A stretch of 64,000 nucleotides of DNA, from contig NZ_CDMW01000001.1 in assembly GCF_001078705.1 (NCBI RefSeq), positions 690,509 to 754,508 of the forward strand, in the 5' to 3' direction. The translations under genes and the position numbers were made by a program. This stretch comes from Streptococcus sanguinis. GTDB taxonomy: Bacteria; Bacillota; Bacilli; Lactobacillales; Streptococcaceae. Positions 8,126-18,589 of this stretch are shown here, piece after piece; the first letter of the stretch is position 1; each line of letters opens with the position of its first letter. Below the pieces are notes generated by a model. The model worked only from the letters and a program-made list of their open reading frames with translations, ran no database searches and had not been told where the DNA came from.

Positions 8126-9706
8126 ATGTATTACTTTATTCCTTCGTGGAGTGGTAGTGGGGAGCGGGTTTGGCACCGGGATATTATCCCTTGGTACCGC
8201 TCTATGCAGCGATTGGAGTTTGATGATACCATTCATCAGATTCGGATTTTTCAAAGTGAGAATCTGCCAGTCCAGCTGCTTTTGCCAGCCTATATGCCGC
8301 ATGCCCGCTATCTCTTGCATCGGCAGGATATTTTTGAGACGGACTATTACTCGGTTTTTGATGAGATTCAGGGAATCCAGTCTAAAGAAATGCAGGTCTT
8401 GCAAATCAAGGATCTGGACTGGGAGTCAGACTGCGAGTTTGTCTATACGCCCTTTCTAATCATGGTCCGCAGGCAGGGACAGCTCTATGCCCATGTCGAG
8501 TTTGGTGTAGAAGGCTTTATAAGCTTCATCAAGTTTTTCAAGGATGACCAGCTGGAGAAGTTTTATATCTTTGATGATCGGGGCTTTGTCTCCAGTATCA
8601 CCTATTATGAAGAGGGGCAGCCCCTTTATCAGGACTACCTGCAGCCGGATGGTGACTGGCGGATTCGTGAGCATCTTAAGCCTGACAACTGCCGGGTAGA
8701 GGTCAACCCTGCTTACTTACTGGACTTTGATAAGCTGGAGTATGAGCGAATGCCAGACTTAATCTTGGAGAAATTGGGCCACTATATCGAGCGCAATGCA
8801 GGAGAGGACAGCCGGTTTGTCCTAGCAACGCATCCCTTATACACTCAAGCCATTTTGCGCTTATTGCCCAAGAATGTTCAAATCATTCTCAGCTTTTTCC
8901 ACGAGCGCAATCATACAGTTGATTGGTCAGCTTTAGAAGCAGATTTGCAGCAGGCGAATTTAGTCTTGACTGATCGTATGGACTTCAAGAAGGCTATTCA
9001 GCGTTACCTGCCTGGGCAGGCTCAGAAGGTGCATTACCTATCGCCTTTTGATACTCGTCTGCAGTTGGGCAAGAGCCAGCGTCGTCGTGAATCCAAGATT
9101 TTTTATCAGATTAATCTGGAAGAAGGGCTTAATGACTATGCCATCTTCAAGGTTCTCCACTATGTGGCCAAGCATCCGGATACGGAGCTGATTATCGGTG
9201 TTTACAATGCCTGGCAGGAAGGAATCCAAAAGGTGGAGACCAAGGTGCAGGAGGTTATTGATGAATTCTTGAATCGGTATGAATTTGTCAAGAACTACCG
9301 CCGCAGTGAGCAGGCTGAGAATGCCCTGCTGGAAAATCAGGAACAGGTCCTCCGTTTCACCATTAAGAATATCACGGACGAGCTCAGCTTGATTCAGGAG
9401 CTGGATGATACACGGTTAATCATCGACCTGAGTGAGCAGCCCAATCTCTATACGCAGATTGCTGGGATTTCTGCCGGGATTCCGCAGATCAATCTGGTGG
9501 GCTCAGACTATGTGACCCATCTGCAAAATGGCTATATCTTGGACTCTATCTCTGATGTTCCGACTGCTGCAGACTATTACTTGGAAGGTTTGAAAAATTG
9601 GAACCAGGCCTTGATTTATTCCATTGAAAAAATCCATCATAATACTAGTCTGGAGCTGATTGGCCGGTGGGAGCAGTGGCTCAAGGAGGCTGAGAATGCA
9701 AAATAA
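8126..9706 (+). CDS. asp1: Accessory Sec protein Asp1
   Basis: A 526-residue Asp1 homologue. Asp1, Asp2 and Asp3 form a cytoplasmic complex that works with SecA2 and is required for adhesin export; Asp1 has a GT-B-like fold without known transferase activity. The opening MYYFIPSWSGSGERVWHRD is characteristic of the family. The C-terminal part (LIIDLSEQPNLYTQIAG followed by AGIPQINLVG) resembles the sugar-nucleotide half of GT-B enzymes such as GtfB. A GGAG precedes the ATG by six bases. The gene starts just after the end of secY2 and overlaps asp2, so translation is probably coupled. Confidence 0.92.
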   Translation: MYYFIPSWSGSGERVWHRDIIPWYRSMQRLEFDDTIHQIRIFQSENLPVQLLLPAYMPHARYLLHRQDIFETDYYSVFDEIQGIQSKEMQVLQIKDLDWESDCEFVYTPFLIMVRRQGQLYAHVEFGVEGFISFIKFFKDDQLEKFYIFDDRGFVSSITYYEEGQPLYQDYLQPDGDWRIREHLKPDNCRVEVNPAYLLDFDKLEYERMPDLILEKLGHYIERNAGEDSRFVLATHPLYTQAILRLLPKNVQIILSFFHERNHTVDWSALEADLQQANLVLTDRMDFKKAIQRYLPGQAQKVHYLSPFDTRLQLGKSQRRRESKIFYQINLEEGLNDYAIFKVLHYVAKHPDTELIIGVYNAWQEGIQKVETKVQEVIDEFLNRYEFVKNYRRSEQAENALLENQEQVLRFTIKNITDELSLIQELDDTRLIIDLSEQPNLYTQIAGISAGIPQINLVGSDYVTHLQNGYILDSISDVPTAADYYLEGLKNWNQALIYSIEKIHHNTSLELIGRWEQWLKEAENAK

Positions 9707-11225
9707 GCTGAAAATCTTACAGATTGGCTCAAGCGACTGGAGCAAGGAGCTTGCCATTCCGGACAATATGGTCTGGTATTATTTCTTTCCTAACTCCAAT
9801 CTGGCTATCAAAAAAGTCATGGAGATGGATAAGATTAGCAAGTTTGATGCGATTCTGGTGGACGATTTGCGTCGGATTCCTGATTTGTTTATGATTGAGC
9901 CCAAGATTATCCCTTATACAGTTTTCTATAATCAGGAACAGGAAACCCAGGAAGCGGATATTGAGTACTTTCTCAAGCGTCACTGCGCTCAGCCAACGGA
10001 TATGAGCGATCGAGCTGATCTCATCCGCAAGCTGTCCAAGGCTCTCTTTTCCGGCCAGTATGGCGATAAGATGACCCCGCTTGATATGGTGGTCAGCCCT
10101 GGATTTCGGGGCAAGATTTGTTACAATGGCTATGAAAATCTAGAACTGGAAGGTGACTTTGGTCAGGACTTTCAGCCTGTCCTCTCTTGGAAATACAATG
10201 TCGTGGCCAATGCCTCTAATCCAGTTGAACTCTGGCTTGAATATGAAAAGTCAGGCAGCTGTGAGCTGCGGCTGCGCCTCTATAATATCCAAGAAGGATC
10301 GACTGCGGACATTGCTCGCGAGACTATTTTCGCAGAAGAGGACATGCGGGAATCCATGGTTCTGGACAATGACTTTACTTCCTATCTGGGCGTCAGTTTG
10401 GAGGCTAGAGGCAAGGGACGGATTCAGGTCGGGGCTCTGCATCAGCGCTTAACCCGCTATGAGTTTGGCAAGTACGTCCTGGGTGGAAAGATTCTCCGCG
10501 ATAGCCATCGACAAGAGATTAATTACTTCTTTTATCCAGGAGATTTGAAGCCGCCTTTGGCTGTTTATTTCTCTGGTTACCGTCGGGCGGAAGGCTTCGA
10601 GGGCTTTGGGATGATGCGCAGTTTGGGCTGTCCTTTTCTCTTGTTTTCAGATCCGCGCGTGGATGGCGGCATGTTTTATCTAGGCAGTCAGGAGCTAGAG
10701 AGCGGTATTCATAAGATTATCCAAGAGCATCTGGACTATCTGGACTTTACCGAGCGGGATTTGATTCTGTCGGGGGTATCGATGGGGACCTATGCATCGG
10801 TTTATTATGGTTCGGAGTTCCGACCGCGAGCTATCATTTTATCCAAGCCCTTGGGCAATTTGGGAACCATTGCTAAGCGTGGTCGTTTACGCCTGCCCAA
10901 GGTCTTTCCGACGGCTTTGGATGTCCTTCATCGCCATACCGGGGGTAAGGAGCAGGAGCATATGAATGAGCTGGATAGGCGCTTCTGGCGCAAGTTTGAG
11001 AAAGCTGATTTTAGCCGAACGACCTTTGGTATCGCCTATATGAAGGAAGAAGACTATGATCCGACGGCCTATGAGGATCTGGTAGCGGCTCTCCATTTGA
11101 CCGAGGCCAAGTTAGTCAGCAGAGGGGTTCCAGGCCGCCATAATGATGATTTCAGTATTTCGGTGTCTTGGTTTATGAATTACTATCGTATGGTATTGGA
11201 AAAGGAATTTGGGAGAAAGAAATGA
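9696..11225 (+). CDS. asp2: Accessory Sec protein Asp2 (O-acetyltransferase)
   Basis: A 509-residue Asp2. Besides its role in export with Asp1 and Asp3, Asp2 acetylates GlcNAc residues on the adhesin through an alpha/beta-hydrolase Ser-Glu-His triad. With the start at 9696 the nucleophile elbow GVSMG places Ser at residue 362, Glu is at 452 (YMKEE) and His at 482 (GRHND). These are the positions I recall for the S. gordonii triad, so the enzyme looks active and the start well chosen. An AAGGAGG lies inside the end of asp1 upstream of this ATG. The frame is open further upstream, but that would add residues inside asp1 without family support. Its last bases (ATGA) overlap the asp3 start. Confidence 0.93.
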   Translation: MQNKLKILQIGSSDWSKELAIPDNMVWYYFFPNSNLAIKKVMEMDKISKFDAILVDDLRRIPDLFMIEPKIIPYTVFYNQEQETQEADIEYFLKRHCAQPTDMSDRADLIRKLSKALFSGQYGDKMTPLDMVVSPGFRGKICYNGYENLELEGDFGQDFQPVLSWKYNVVANASNPVELWLEYEKSGSCELRLRLYNIQEGSTADIARETIFAEEDMRESMVLDNDFTSYLGVSLEARGKGRIQVGALHQRLTRYEFGKYVLGGKILRDSHRQEINYFFYPGDLKPPLAVYFSGYRRAEGFEGFGMMRSLGCPFLLFSDPRVDGGMFYLGSQELESGIHKIIQEHLDYLDFTERDLILSGVSMGTYASVYYGSEFRPRAIILSKPLGNLGTIAKRGRLRLPKVFPTALDVLHRHTGGKEQEHMNELDRRFWRKFEKADFSRTTFGIAYMKEEDYDPTAYEDLVAALHLTEAKLVSRGVPGRHNDDFSISVSWFMNYYRMVLEKEFGRKK

Positions 11226-11701
11226 AGATTCAAAAAAGGAAGGGAATTTACTGGGGAGAGCTGAGAGGGGTTTCGGTAGCTGTCACCATGACTGACTTTA
11301 CCTATCTCTACGGCACTACCCTTATCATTCATTCTCCTTCACATATATTTTTTGAAAATAAACTAATGGCTTCTGGCCAGACCATTCATGAGTGGTCTTC
11401 TAAATGGAACCATCAGAGAGATCGGCAGATTCCTGCACTTCCCTTGCTTAAAAAGGGAGCTCGCTACTGCCTGTCCAGAGATATGACCACCTATCCTGAA
11501 GAAAGCGTCTTTCTGAAAATCATCTTCTTTGACCGCTATGATAAAGAAATTATTAATCAAGTGGAGCGCTCGGAGAGTATGATCTTTACCTACCCAAAGG
11601 AAGCCTATAGCTATAAGGTTCAGCTGCTGAGTGCAGGAGTTGAGTCCTTAGAGTTTCATTGCCTAAACATTGACCAAATCATAGAGGAGTCTGATGATTA
11701 A
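11222..11701 (+). CDS. asp3: Accessory Sec protein Asp3
   Basis: A 159-residue Asp3, the small carbohydrate-binding-module-like partner of Asp1 and Asp2 that also contacts SecA2. The sequence opens [16 protein letters not shown] and contains [18 protein letters not shown] and the [18 protein letters not shown] end typical of the family. The start at 11222 forms an ATGA overlap with the asp2 stop, and the GGGAGAAAG before it serves as ribosome site. The gene overlaps secA2 by eight bases. Length agrees with other Asp3 proteins. Confidence 0.9.
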   Translation: MKIQKRKGIYWGELRGVSVAVTMTDFTYLYGTTLIIHSPSHIFFENKLMASGQTIHEWSSKWNHQRDRQIPALPLLKKGARYCLSRDMTTYPEESVFLKIIFFDRYDKEIINQVERSESMIFTYPKEAYSYKVQLLSAGVESLEFHCLNIDQIIEESDD

Positions 11702-14075
11702 AAATCATTTTCACATTCAGCGCTTAAAGAAAATCTTAGCCAAAGTCAAGAGCTTTGAGTCAGAAATGGTTGGCCTGTCAGATGCTGATCTGCGAAAGAA
11801 AACACAGGAATTTAAGGAGAGACTGACCTTAGGTGAGACTTTAGACGACTTGCTGCCGGAGGCTTATGCTGTGGTGCGGGAAGCGGACAAGCGGGTGCTG
11901 GGCATGTTCCCCTACGATGTGCAGGTCATGGGGGCGATTGTGCTCCATGAGGGCAATGTCGCTGAGATGGCTACGGGAGAGGGCAAGACTCTGACGGCTA
12001 CCATGCCGCTCTATCTCAATGCCCTGTTTGGTCAAGGAGCTATGCTGGTGACCACCAATACCTATCTGGCTCTGCGGGACGCTCAGGAAATGGGGCAGGT
12101 CTATCGTTTTCTGGGGCTGACTATTGAGGCTGCGGTGGTAGCAGATGAGACTGAAAAGCTGACGCCCAAGCAGAAGCGGCTGATTTACCAAGCGGATATT
12201 GTCTATACGACCAATAGTGCCTTGGGCTTTGACTATCTGATTGAAAATCTCGCAGAGAATAAGGATAGCCAATACCTTAGCCCTTTCAACTATGTCATCA
12301 TAGATGAGATTGATTCCATCCTCTTGGACAGCGCACAGACGCCTCTGGTTATCTCTGGTGCCCCTCGGGTCCAGTCTAACTTCTATGCCATTTTGGATAC
12401 TTTCATTACTACCCTGAGAGAAAAGTTGGATTATCACTATGATGACGAGAAAAATGAAGTCTGGCTGACCTCGAAAGGTATCCTGGCAGCAGAGTCTTTT
12501 CTGGACTTGGAGCATCTCTATTCCAAGGAAAATCAAGAGTTGGTCCGCCATCTAAATCTGGCTTTGCGGGCTCACAAGCTTTACAAGAAAGATAAGGACT
12601 ATGTAGTCCGGCAGGGAGACAAAGAAGCAGAGGTCCTACTTTTGGACCGCTCAACCGGCCGTCTGCTGGAAATGACTCGGCTTCAGGGAGGCCAGCACCA
12701 AGCCATTGAGGCCAAGGAGCATGTCGCGCTGACAGAGGAAACACGGGCCATGGCTTCCATCACCTATCAGAATCTCTTCCGCCTCTTCCGGAAAATCTCT
12801 GGTATGACCGGGACCGGCAAGGTGGTGGAGAGCGAGTTTATGGAAACATACTCCATGGCCGTCATCAAGATCCCGACCAACCGTCCAGTGATTCGGCAGG
12901 ATTTACCAGACCAGCTTTACCAGACCCTGCCAGAAAAAGTCTTTGCTTCATTGGATGAGGTCAAGCACTACCATGCTCAAGGCAATCCCCTCTTGATTTT
13001 TACCGGTTCAGTAGAGATGTCAGAGATTTACTCTTCCCTACTGCTGAGAGAAGGCATCGCCCACAACCTGCTCAATGCCAACAATGCGGCCCGTGAGGCG
13101 CAGATCATCGCTGAGTCTGGGCAGAAAGGTGCGGTGACAGTGGCTACATCCATGGCCGGCCGCGGTACGGATATAAAGCTGGGACCGGGTGTCGCAGATT
13201 TGGGTGGTCTCGTGGTGATTGGTACTGAGCGGATGGAGAACCAGCGGATTGACCTACAGATTCGTGGCCGTTCAGGCCGTCAAGGTGATCCGGGAATTAG
13301 TAAGTTTTTCATCTCGCTAGAGGATGATCTGCTCAGGAAGTGGGGGCCAGATTGGCTCAAGAAGTTCTACAAGGACTACTCAACCGAAGAAGTTCAGCAG
13401 CATCCAGTCCAGCTGGGACAGCGCCGCTTTAGACGCTTAGTAGCCAAGGCACAGAGAGCCAGCGAAAGCAGCGCCAAGATGTCCCGTCGGATGACGCTGG
13501 AATATGCCCAGTGTATGAAGATTCAACGGGAGATTACCTATGCTGAGCGCAATCGCTTGATTCAAGCTGAGGAGCGGATTGACGAAGAAATCAGCCGCGT
13601 CCTCAGTCAGGTCATTCATCAGGCGGCCTATGAGCAATCTTATGGGACACGGGCAGACCTCTATCGCTTTATCTTAGACCATTTCAGCTATCATGCTGAG
13701 CGTATTCCTTATGATTTCGATATTTATTCGCCAGAGAAAATTGCAGAGCTCTTGCAGGATATTGCCGAGCAGGAATTGCAGGCAAAGAAAGACTATCTCA
13801 AGTCTGACAAGCTCTTTACCCATTTTCAGCGGGTGTCCGTTCTCAAGGCTATTGATGAGAACTGGGTCGAGCAGGTAGACTATCTGCAGCAGCTCAAGAC
13901 AGCCTTGAGCGGTCAGCACTTCTCTATGAAAAATCCTCTGGTAGAGTACTATCAAGAGGCTTACGATGGCTTTGAATATATGAAGGAGCGCATGAAGCAG
14001 CAGATTGTCAAGAATCTTTTGATGAGTGAATTGGCACTCAACCCTAAAGGAGAAGTCATCATGTACTTCCCGTAA
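11694..14075 (+). CDS. secA2: Accessory Sec ATPase SecA2
   Basis: A 793-residue SecA2, the motor ATPase of the accessory Sec system that pushes the glycosylated adhesin through SecY2. Motor motifs are present: Walker A GEGKTLTA (near residues 95-102), Walker B DEID at 204-207 and the second-RecA motif [14 protein letters not shown]. It is shorter than housekeeping SecA and ends without the C-terminal cysteine-rich zinc-binding tail, as usual for SecA2. The ATG overlaps the end of asp3; gtfA follows 12 bases after the stop. No lesion is seen, unlike in secY2. Confidence 0.95.
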   Translation: MIKNHFHIQRLKKILAKVKSFESEMVGLSDADLRKKTQEFKERLTLGETLDDLLPEAYAVVREADKRVLGMFPYDVQVMGAIVLHEGNVAEMATGEGKTLTATMPLYLNALFGQGAMLVTTNTYLALRDAQEMGQVYRFLGLTIEAAVVADETEKLTPKQKRLIYQADIVYTTNSALGFDYLIENLAENKDSQYLSPFNYVIIDEIDSILLDSAQTPLVISGAPRVQSNFYAILDTFITTLREKLDYHYDDEKNEVWLTSKGILAAESFLDLEHLYSKENQELVRHLNLALRAHKLYKKDKDYVVRQGDKEAEVLLLDRSTGRLLEMTRLQGGQHQAIEAKEHVALTEETRAMASITYQNLFRLFRKISGMTGTGKVVESEFMETYSMAVIKIPTNRPVIRQDLPDQLYQTLPEKVFASLDEVKHYHAQGNPLLIFTGSVEMSEIYSSLLLREGIAHNLLNANNAAREAQIIAESGQKGAVTVATSMAGRGTDIKLGPGVADLGGLVVIGTERMENQRIDLQIRGRSGRQGDPGISKFFISLEDDLLRKWGPDWLKKFYKDYSTEEVQQHPVQLGQRRFRRLVAKAQRASESSAKMSRRMTLEYAQCMKIQREITYAERNRLIQAEERIDEEISRVLSQVIHQAAYEQSYGTRADLYRFILDHFSYHAERIPYDFDIYSPEKIAELLQDIAEQELQAKKDYLKSDKLFTHFQRVSVLKAIDENWVEQVDYLQQLKTALSGQHFSMKNPLVEYYQEAYDGFEYMKERMKQQIVKNLLMSELALNPKGEVIMYFP

Positions 14076-14087
14076 GACGAGGAGAAT

Positions 14088-15608
14088 ATGACAGTATATA
14101 ACATTAACTTAGGTATCGGCTGGGCCAGCAGCGGTGTAGAATACGCCCAAGCTTATCGGGCCCAGCTTCTGCGCAGGATCCAACAGCCGGCTAAGTTTAT
14201 CTTTATGGATATGATTTTAGCAGATAATATCCAGCATCTAACGGAAAATATCGGTTTTCTGGATGAGGAAGTTATCTGGCTTTATAACTACTTTACGGAC
14301 ATCAAGATTGCACCGACGACGGTGACACTGGATCAAGTGCTGGCTCAAGTCGCAGGTCAGCTGGAGCGCTCGGAGAGAGAGGGCAAGATTGTCCGCTATT
14401 TCTATCCGCAGGATGATCAGTTTATCACTTGCTATCTGCGACAGGAAGATCAGGACTTTGTCGAGCATGTGGAGTACGTTTCGCGGGGGAGACTGATTCG
14501 CAAGGATTATTTCTCCTATGTCCGCTATGCCAGTGAATACTTCGCGCCCCACAATGACGCCGCCACCCTCTACCAGCGCCGCTTTTACAATGAAGACGGT
14601 AGTGTGGCTTATGATATGCTGATCGAAGATGTTCAGGAAGAGCTCTATCGCTTCCCAGACCGGATTTTCTATTCCAAGGCTGAGCTGGTCCGTTATTTCC
14701 TCCAATGCCTGCAGCTGCAAGCAGATGATGTGGTCATCTTGGATCGGGAGACAGGGATTGGTCAGGTTGTCTTTGAGGAAAGCCAGAAGGCTAAGCTGGG
14801 AGTAGTGGTCCATGCGGAGCATTTCAGTGAAAATGCCAGCAGTGACGACTACATTCTCTGGAACAATTTCTATGACTACCAGTTTACCAATGCTGACAAG
14901 GTGGACTTCTTCATCGTAGCAACAGAGGCTCAGAAAAGAATTCTAGAGCAGCAGTTCCAGCATTACTCGAACAAGCAGCCCAAGATTGTCACCATACCGG
15001 TGGGGAGTCTGGACCAGCTGACTTATCCCAAAGAGCCTCGCAAGCCTTTTTCCATGATTACTGCTTCGCGTCTTGCTACGGAAAAGCATATTGATTGGCT
15101 AGTGGCAGCGACCGTCCAAGCCCTTGCCCAGCTGCCTGAGCTGACTCTGGATATTTACGGTAAGGGGGGCGAAGAGGAGAAGCTGCGCCGTAGGATTGAG
15201 GAGGCAGGAGCGCAGGACTACATTCGACTCAAAGGGCATGCAGATTTGAGCCAGATTTATGCAGGCTATGAGCTTTATCTGACGGCTTCAACCAGCGAAG
15301 GCTTTGGTTTGACGCTTATGGAAGCAGTCGGCTCAGGTCTGCCCCTCATTGGTTTTGATGTCCGCTATGGCAATCAGACTTTTATTGATGATGGTAAAAA
15401 TGGCTATCTGCTGCCGGTCAGTTCCAATCAGGTCGAGGACCAGATTATTGCTGCTTTTGTGGAGAAAATAGTAGCTCTCTTTAGCCAAGGACGCCAGCAG
15501 GAGATGAGCCAACACTCTTATCAAGTGGCTGAGAATTATTTGACCAGCCGGGTTGAAGCGGCTTGGTCCCAGCTTTTAAAGGAGGTTAGAGATGATTCAG
15601 CTCTTTGA
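14088..15608 (+). CDS. gtfA: Adhesin O-GlcNAc transferase catalytic subunit GtfA
   Basis: A 506-residue GtfA, the catalytic half of the GtfA-GtfB complex that transfers GlcNAc from UDP-GlcNAc to Ser/Thr in the adhesin repeats. The N-terminal MTVYNINLGIGWASSGVEYAQ and the E-x7-E motif (EGFGLTLME, Glu404 and Glu412) of retaining GT-B enzymes (GT4) are intact; a beta-rich insertion typical of the family lies in the first third. GAGGAG precedes the ATG. The gene overlaps gtfB by 17 bases, which fits equal production of the two subunits. Confidence 0.94.
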   Translation: MTVYNINLGIGWASSGVEYAQAYRAQLLRRIQQPAKFIFMDMILADNIQHLTENIGFLDEEVIWLYNYFTDIKIAPTTVTLDQVLAQVAGQLERSEREGKIVRYFYPQDDQFITCYLRQEDQDFVEHVEYVSRGRLIRKDYFSYVRYASEYFAPHNDAATLYQRRFYNEDGSVAYDMLIEDVQEELYRFPDRIFYSKAELVRYFLQCLQLQADDVVILDRETGIGQVVFEESQKAKLGVVVHAEHFSENASSDDYILWNNFYDYQFTNADKVDFFIVATEAQKRILEQQFQHYSNKQPKIVTIPVGSLDQLTYPKEPRKPFSMITASRLATEKHIDWLVAATVQALAQLPELTLDIYGKGGEEEKLRRRIEEAGAQDYIRLKGHADLSQIYAGYELYLTASTSEGFGLTLMEAVGSGLPLIGFDVRYGNQTFIDDGKNGYLLPVSSNQVEDQIIAAFVEKIVALFSQGRQQEMSQHSYQVAENYLTSRVEAAWSQLLKEVRDDSAL

Positions 15609-16944
15609 TTATTACAATCAGGAAACCCAGGATCTGCATGATTCCCTCCTTGCAGCTGGCTATGACTGTCCGACCATTGTCATTGAGGCCAATGGCTTTC
15701 TGCCGGACGACATGATCTCCCCCTATACTTATTTTTTAGGGGATGAAGAGGGAGTAGACCACCCGCTCTTTTTCAATCAAGTACCAGCGCCCCCTTTCTG
15801 GGAAATCACAGGCGATCATCAGTCGGCGCGTGTCAGTGACATGGGAGAAGAAAGAGCACGGATTCACTATGCCAGTCAGGCCAAGGGGCGCCTGGTCAAG
15901 CAGGTGGACTGGCTGGATAAAAAAGGCCAACTGCGACTGAGTGAGCGCTATAATAAGCAAGGCCGCTGCTTTGCTAAAACGGCTTATAAATCTGCTCAGG
16001 AAGCCTTCAACACAACCTATTACAGCACTGATGGTCAGGAACGTATCGTGGAAAACCATGCCACTGGTGACATCATCCTGACTCTGGACCAAGAGCCCTT
16101 GCGGATTTTTAAAAACCGAGTGGATTTTATCCGTTTCTTTTTGGAGCGGCTAGACTTTGACTTGGAACATATTCTCTTTAATTCGCTGGCTTACTCTTTC
16201 TTGGTTTCCCACAGCTTGACAGGGCGTGCTGGCCAGGATATTCTCTTTTGGCAGGAGCCTCTGTATGACGAGCTGCCCGGCAATATGCAGCTGATTCTGG
16301 AAAATAGTCAGCTGCGGGCGCAGACCATTGTTATTCCAGACTTGGCGACCTATGAAAAGGCCAAGAGTTTGGCTGCAGCTGACCAGCAGCAGAAGTTCCT
16401 GCATCTGGGCTATCATTATGATTTCAAGCGGGACAACTTCCTACGAAAAGATGCCTTAATCCTGACCCACTCGGATCAGATTGAAGGCTTAGAGACCTTG
16501 GTTCAGACCTTGCCGCAGATAGTTTTTCGCATTGCAGCTCTCACGGAAATGTCGCCCAAGCTCTTGTCTATGCTGTCCTACAAGAATGTCGTTCTTTATC
16601 AAAATGCCAGTCTCAAGCAGATTGAGCAGCTCTACTTGGAATCAGATATTTATCTGGATATCAATCACGGTGGTCAGGTCCTGCAGGCAGTGCGCAAGGC
16701 TTTTGAGAATAATCTCTTGATCCTAGGCTTTGAGCAGACCCTGCATGACAGGCACTACATTACCCAGCAGCATATTTTCGACAGCAGCCAGCCAGATCAG
16801 TTGGCAGCCGCTCTGGAAGAAGCCTTATCTGGTGTTGAGCAGATGCGATCAGCCTTGCAAGCTCAAGGTCGGCATGCCAACGATGTGCCCGTCAGTCTTT
16901 ATCAGGAGACTCTCCAAAGCGTACTAGGAGGTCAGCATGGCTAA
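15592..16944 (+). CDS. gtfB: Adhesin O-GlcNAc transferase co-activator GtfB
   Basis: A 450-residue GtfB, the non-catalytic partner that binds the adhesin substrate and activates GtfA. It has the GT-B overall layout but no E-x7-E motif, as expected. The start at 15592 follows AGGAGG inside the end of gtfA. The C-terminal YLDINHGGQVLQAVRKAF segment recurs in modified form twice in the large glycosyltransferase at the head of the operon. The end overlaps asp4 by eight bases. Confidence 0.93.
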   Translation: MIQLFDYYNQETQDLHDSLLAAGYDCPTIVIEANGFLPDDMISPYTYFLGDEEGVDHPLFFNQVPAPPFWEITGDHQSARVSDMGEERARIHYASQAKGRLVKQVDWLDKKGQLRLSERYNKQGRCFAKTAYKSAQEAFNTTYYSTDGQERIVENHATGDIILTLDQEPLRIFKNRVDFIRFFLERLDFDLEHILFNSLAYSFLVSHSLTGRAGQDILFWQEPLYDELPGNMQLILENSQLRAQTIVIPDLATYEKAKSLAAADQQQKFLHLGYHYDFKRDNFLRKDALILTHSDQIEGLETLVQTLPQIVFRIAALTEMSPKLLSMLSYKNVVLYQNASLKQIEQLYLESDIYLDINHGGQVLQAVRKAFENNLLILGFEQTLHDRHYITQQHIFDSSQPDQLAAALEEALSGVEQMRSALQAQGRHANDVPVSLYQETLQSVLGGQHG

Positions 16945-17119
16945 AAAAGATTTATTTCATAAGGATATTGAGGGGCGGTTAGATGAGCTCAAGCATGGCA
17001 AGCCCAAAAAAGAAAAGGCCAGCTTGGGTGAAAATCTCAACAAGGCTTTTGTCATCGCCTTGGGCTTGATGATCTTGATTGGCTTGATTTTTACATTGAT
17101 TGGAGCCTTGAGGAAATAA
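16937..17119 (+). CDS. asp4: Accessory Sec channel subunit Asp4 (SecE-like)
   Basis: A 60-residue protein with a charged cytoplasmic N-terminus (KKDLFHKDIEGRLDELKHG) and one membrane helix (AFVIALGLMILIGLIFTLIGAL). Size, position between gtfB and asp5 and topology match Asp4, thought to act as the SecE-like partner of SecY2. AGGAGG lies seven bases before the ATG. The gene overlaps gtfB by eight bases. Confidence 0.88.
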   Translation: MAKKDLFHKDIEGRLDELKHGKPKKEKASLGENLNKAFVIALGLMILIGLIFTLIGALRK

Positions 17120-17120
17120 A

Positions 17121-17342
17121 ATGCAAACAATATTGATTACACTTACCATTGTAGCAGCCTTTGTCTTGATTTTGCTGGTTAGTCTTCTTCCCAGAGAAAA
17201 CCAGCAATTTTACAGAGACACCAATACATCAATCGGCAAGTCAGGCTACTGGGAAACTCACTTTGCAAAGAAAATCCTAGTTCTTTTGGCAAGTCTTGCC
17301 CTGATTGTGCTTATGATTTTCTTTATGATTCAATCCCTTTAG
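17121..17342 (+). CDS. asp5: Accessory Sec channel subunit Asp5 (SecG-like)
   Basis: A 73-residue protein with two membrane helices (near residues 3-23 and 50-72) and a short polar loop (PRENQQFYRDTNTSIGKSGY). This topology is that of SecG, and the position after asp4 identifies Asp5, the last gene of the operon. The start lies one base after the asp4 stop, with AGGAAA as a modest ribosome site. A terminator follows at 17387. Confidence 0.87.
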   Translation: MQTILITLTIVAAFVLILLVSLLPRENQQFYRDTNTSIGKSGYWETHFAKKILVLLASLALIVLMIFFMIQSL

Positions 17343-17386
17343 CATCTGTTTAGGAAGCTACTCAGACGACTGCTAAATAAGAATGA

Positions 17387-17417
17387 CCCTCTATTGCAGA
17401 CAATGGAGGGAATTTTT
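17387..17417 (+). terminator. Terminator of the accessory Sec operon
   Basis: A 10-base stem (ccctctattg / caatggaggg, one U-G pair) with loop caga is followed by aattttta. It closes the transcript that starts before 2620. Confidence 0.85.
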
Positions 17418-17515
17418 ATAAGCAAATTTTGGATGTAAAGGTTTTAATTTCTGAAAGCACCTTGATATTTTTCTGAAAAGGAGTAAACTGGATATACAAG
17501 TGATGGAGGTTTGGT

Positions 17516-17896
17516 ATGAAATTATACGTTCAGTTGATGATTATTTTTATGATTTCCCTCGTTGGAGAAGGGATTTCAAGTGTTTTCCACCTGCCTGTTC
17601 CGGGCAGTATCATAGGTCTGGTTTTGCTGTTTTTGGCTCTGCAGTTCAAGCTCCTACGCCTGCGTCATATCAGCATGGTTGGCAATTTTCTTTTGGCAAA
17701 TATGACCATTCTTTTTCTGCCTCCTGCGGTTGGTATCATGGATAAATTTCAGGTCATTGCACCTTATCTGCTGCCGATTATTTTGATTGTTTTAGGAGCG
17801 ATTGTGCTCAATGTCTGCGTGATTGCAGTTGTGGTGCAGCTGATTAAGACTCGTTTTGAAGGAGATTATGAGGAAGGAGACGCCAGCAATGTCTGA
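17516..17896 (+). CDS. lrgA: Holin-like protein LrgA
   Basis: A 126-residue LrgA/CidA family protein with four membrane helices and the conserved VPGSIIGLVLLFLAL motif. In streptococci LrgAB influences autolysis, oxidative stress survival and pyruvate uptake. GGAGG lies seven bases before the ATG. It overlaps lrgB by eight bases, the usual two-gene arrangement. I see no LytST regulator in the window and no clear promoter; TATACA-like sequence at 17493 lacks a well-spaced -35. Confidence 0.92.
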   Translation: MKLYVQLMIIFMISLVGEGISSVFHLPVPGSIIGLVLLFLALQFKLLRLRHISMVGNFLLANMTILFLPPAVGIMDKFQVIAPYLLPIILIVLGAIVLNVCVIAVVVQLIKTRFEGDYEEGDASNV

Positions 17897-18584
17897 TTTA
17901 TGGAGCAACCCTTTCTTTGGCCTTGCCTTGTCTATCTTGGCCTATCTGTTCGGTCTATTGATTTTTCGGAGATTTCCTCATCCCTTGACAACTCCTTTGC
18001 TGATTGCAGCAGTTTTGGTCATTGCTTTTTTAAAATTAACCGGTATTTCCTACAAGGATTACTATGTCGGCGGCTCCTATTTAAACAACCTAATTGTGCC
18101 ATCTACGGTTGCTTTGGGGATTCCGCTTTACAAGACTTTTCATTTGATGAAGCACCATGCACGCAGTATTTTGATTGGGACCTTTGCAGCAGTCGTAGTC
18201 AACACCAGCTTCACTGCTCTGCTGGCTAAGTTTTTCGGCATGGATTTCTTTCTGGCTGTTTCTCTTTTTCCGAAGTCTGTCACAACGGCCATGGCTGTTG
18301 GTATCACAGACAAGCTGCAAGGTCTTGCTACAGTGACATTAGTGGTGGTGGTTGCGACGGGAATTCTGACCAGTGTTTTGGGGCCAACGCTTCTTAAGCT
18401 CTTAAAAATCACAGATCCAGTAGCTATCGGTCTAGCTTTAGGGGGGACCGGCCATGCGGTAGGAACGGGAACCGCCTTTAAATACGGTCAAGTCGCAGGA
18501 GCTATGGCAGGACTTGCGATTGGCGTGACCGGACTCATGTACGTTCTGGTCAGCCCCATCGTGGCAGCCATTATTCTGAAGTAA
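17889..18584 (+). CDS. lrgB: Antiholin-like membrane protein LrgB
   Basis: A 231-residue LrgB with several membrane helices and the family segments LFPKSVTTAMAVGI and LGGTGHAVGTGTAFKYG near the end. The start at 17889 (MSDLWSNPFFG) is chosen because GAAGGAGA lies upstream and the family begins this way; an upstream in-frame ATG would lie far inside lrgA. A bidirectional terminator follows directly. Confidence 0.92.
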   Translation: MSDLWSNPFFGLALSILAYLFGLLIFRRFPHPLTTPLLIAAVLVIAFLKLTGISYKDYYVGGSYLNNLIVPSTVALGIPLYKTFHLMKHHARSILIGTFAAVVVNTSFTALLAKFFGMDFFLAVSLFPKSVTTAMAVGITDKLQGLATVTLVVVVATGILTSVLGPTLLKLLKITDPVAIGLALGGTGHAVGTGTAFKYGQVAGAMAGLAIGVTGLMYVLVSPIVAAIILK

Positions 18585-18589
18585 AAATA

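Noticed and set aside
11841-12551. Minus-strand open frame of 236 codons inside secA2
   Set aside because: Shadow of secA2, with no ribosome site, no promoter and no recognisable family.
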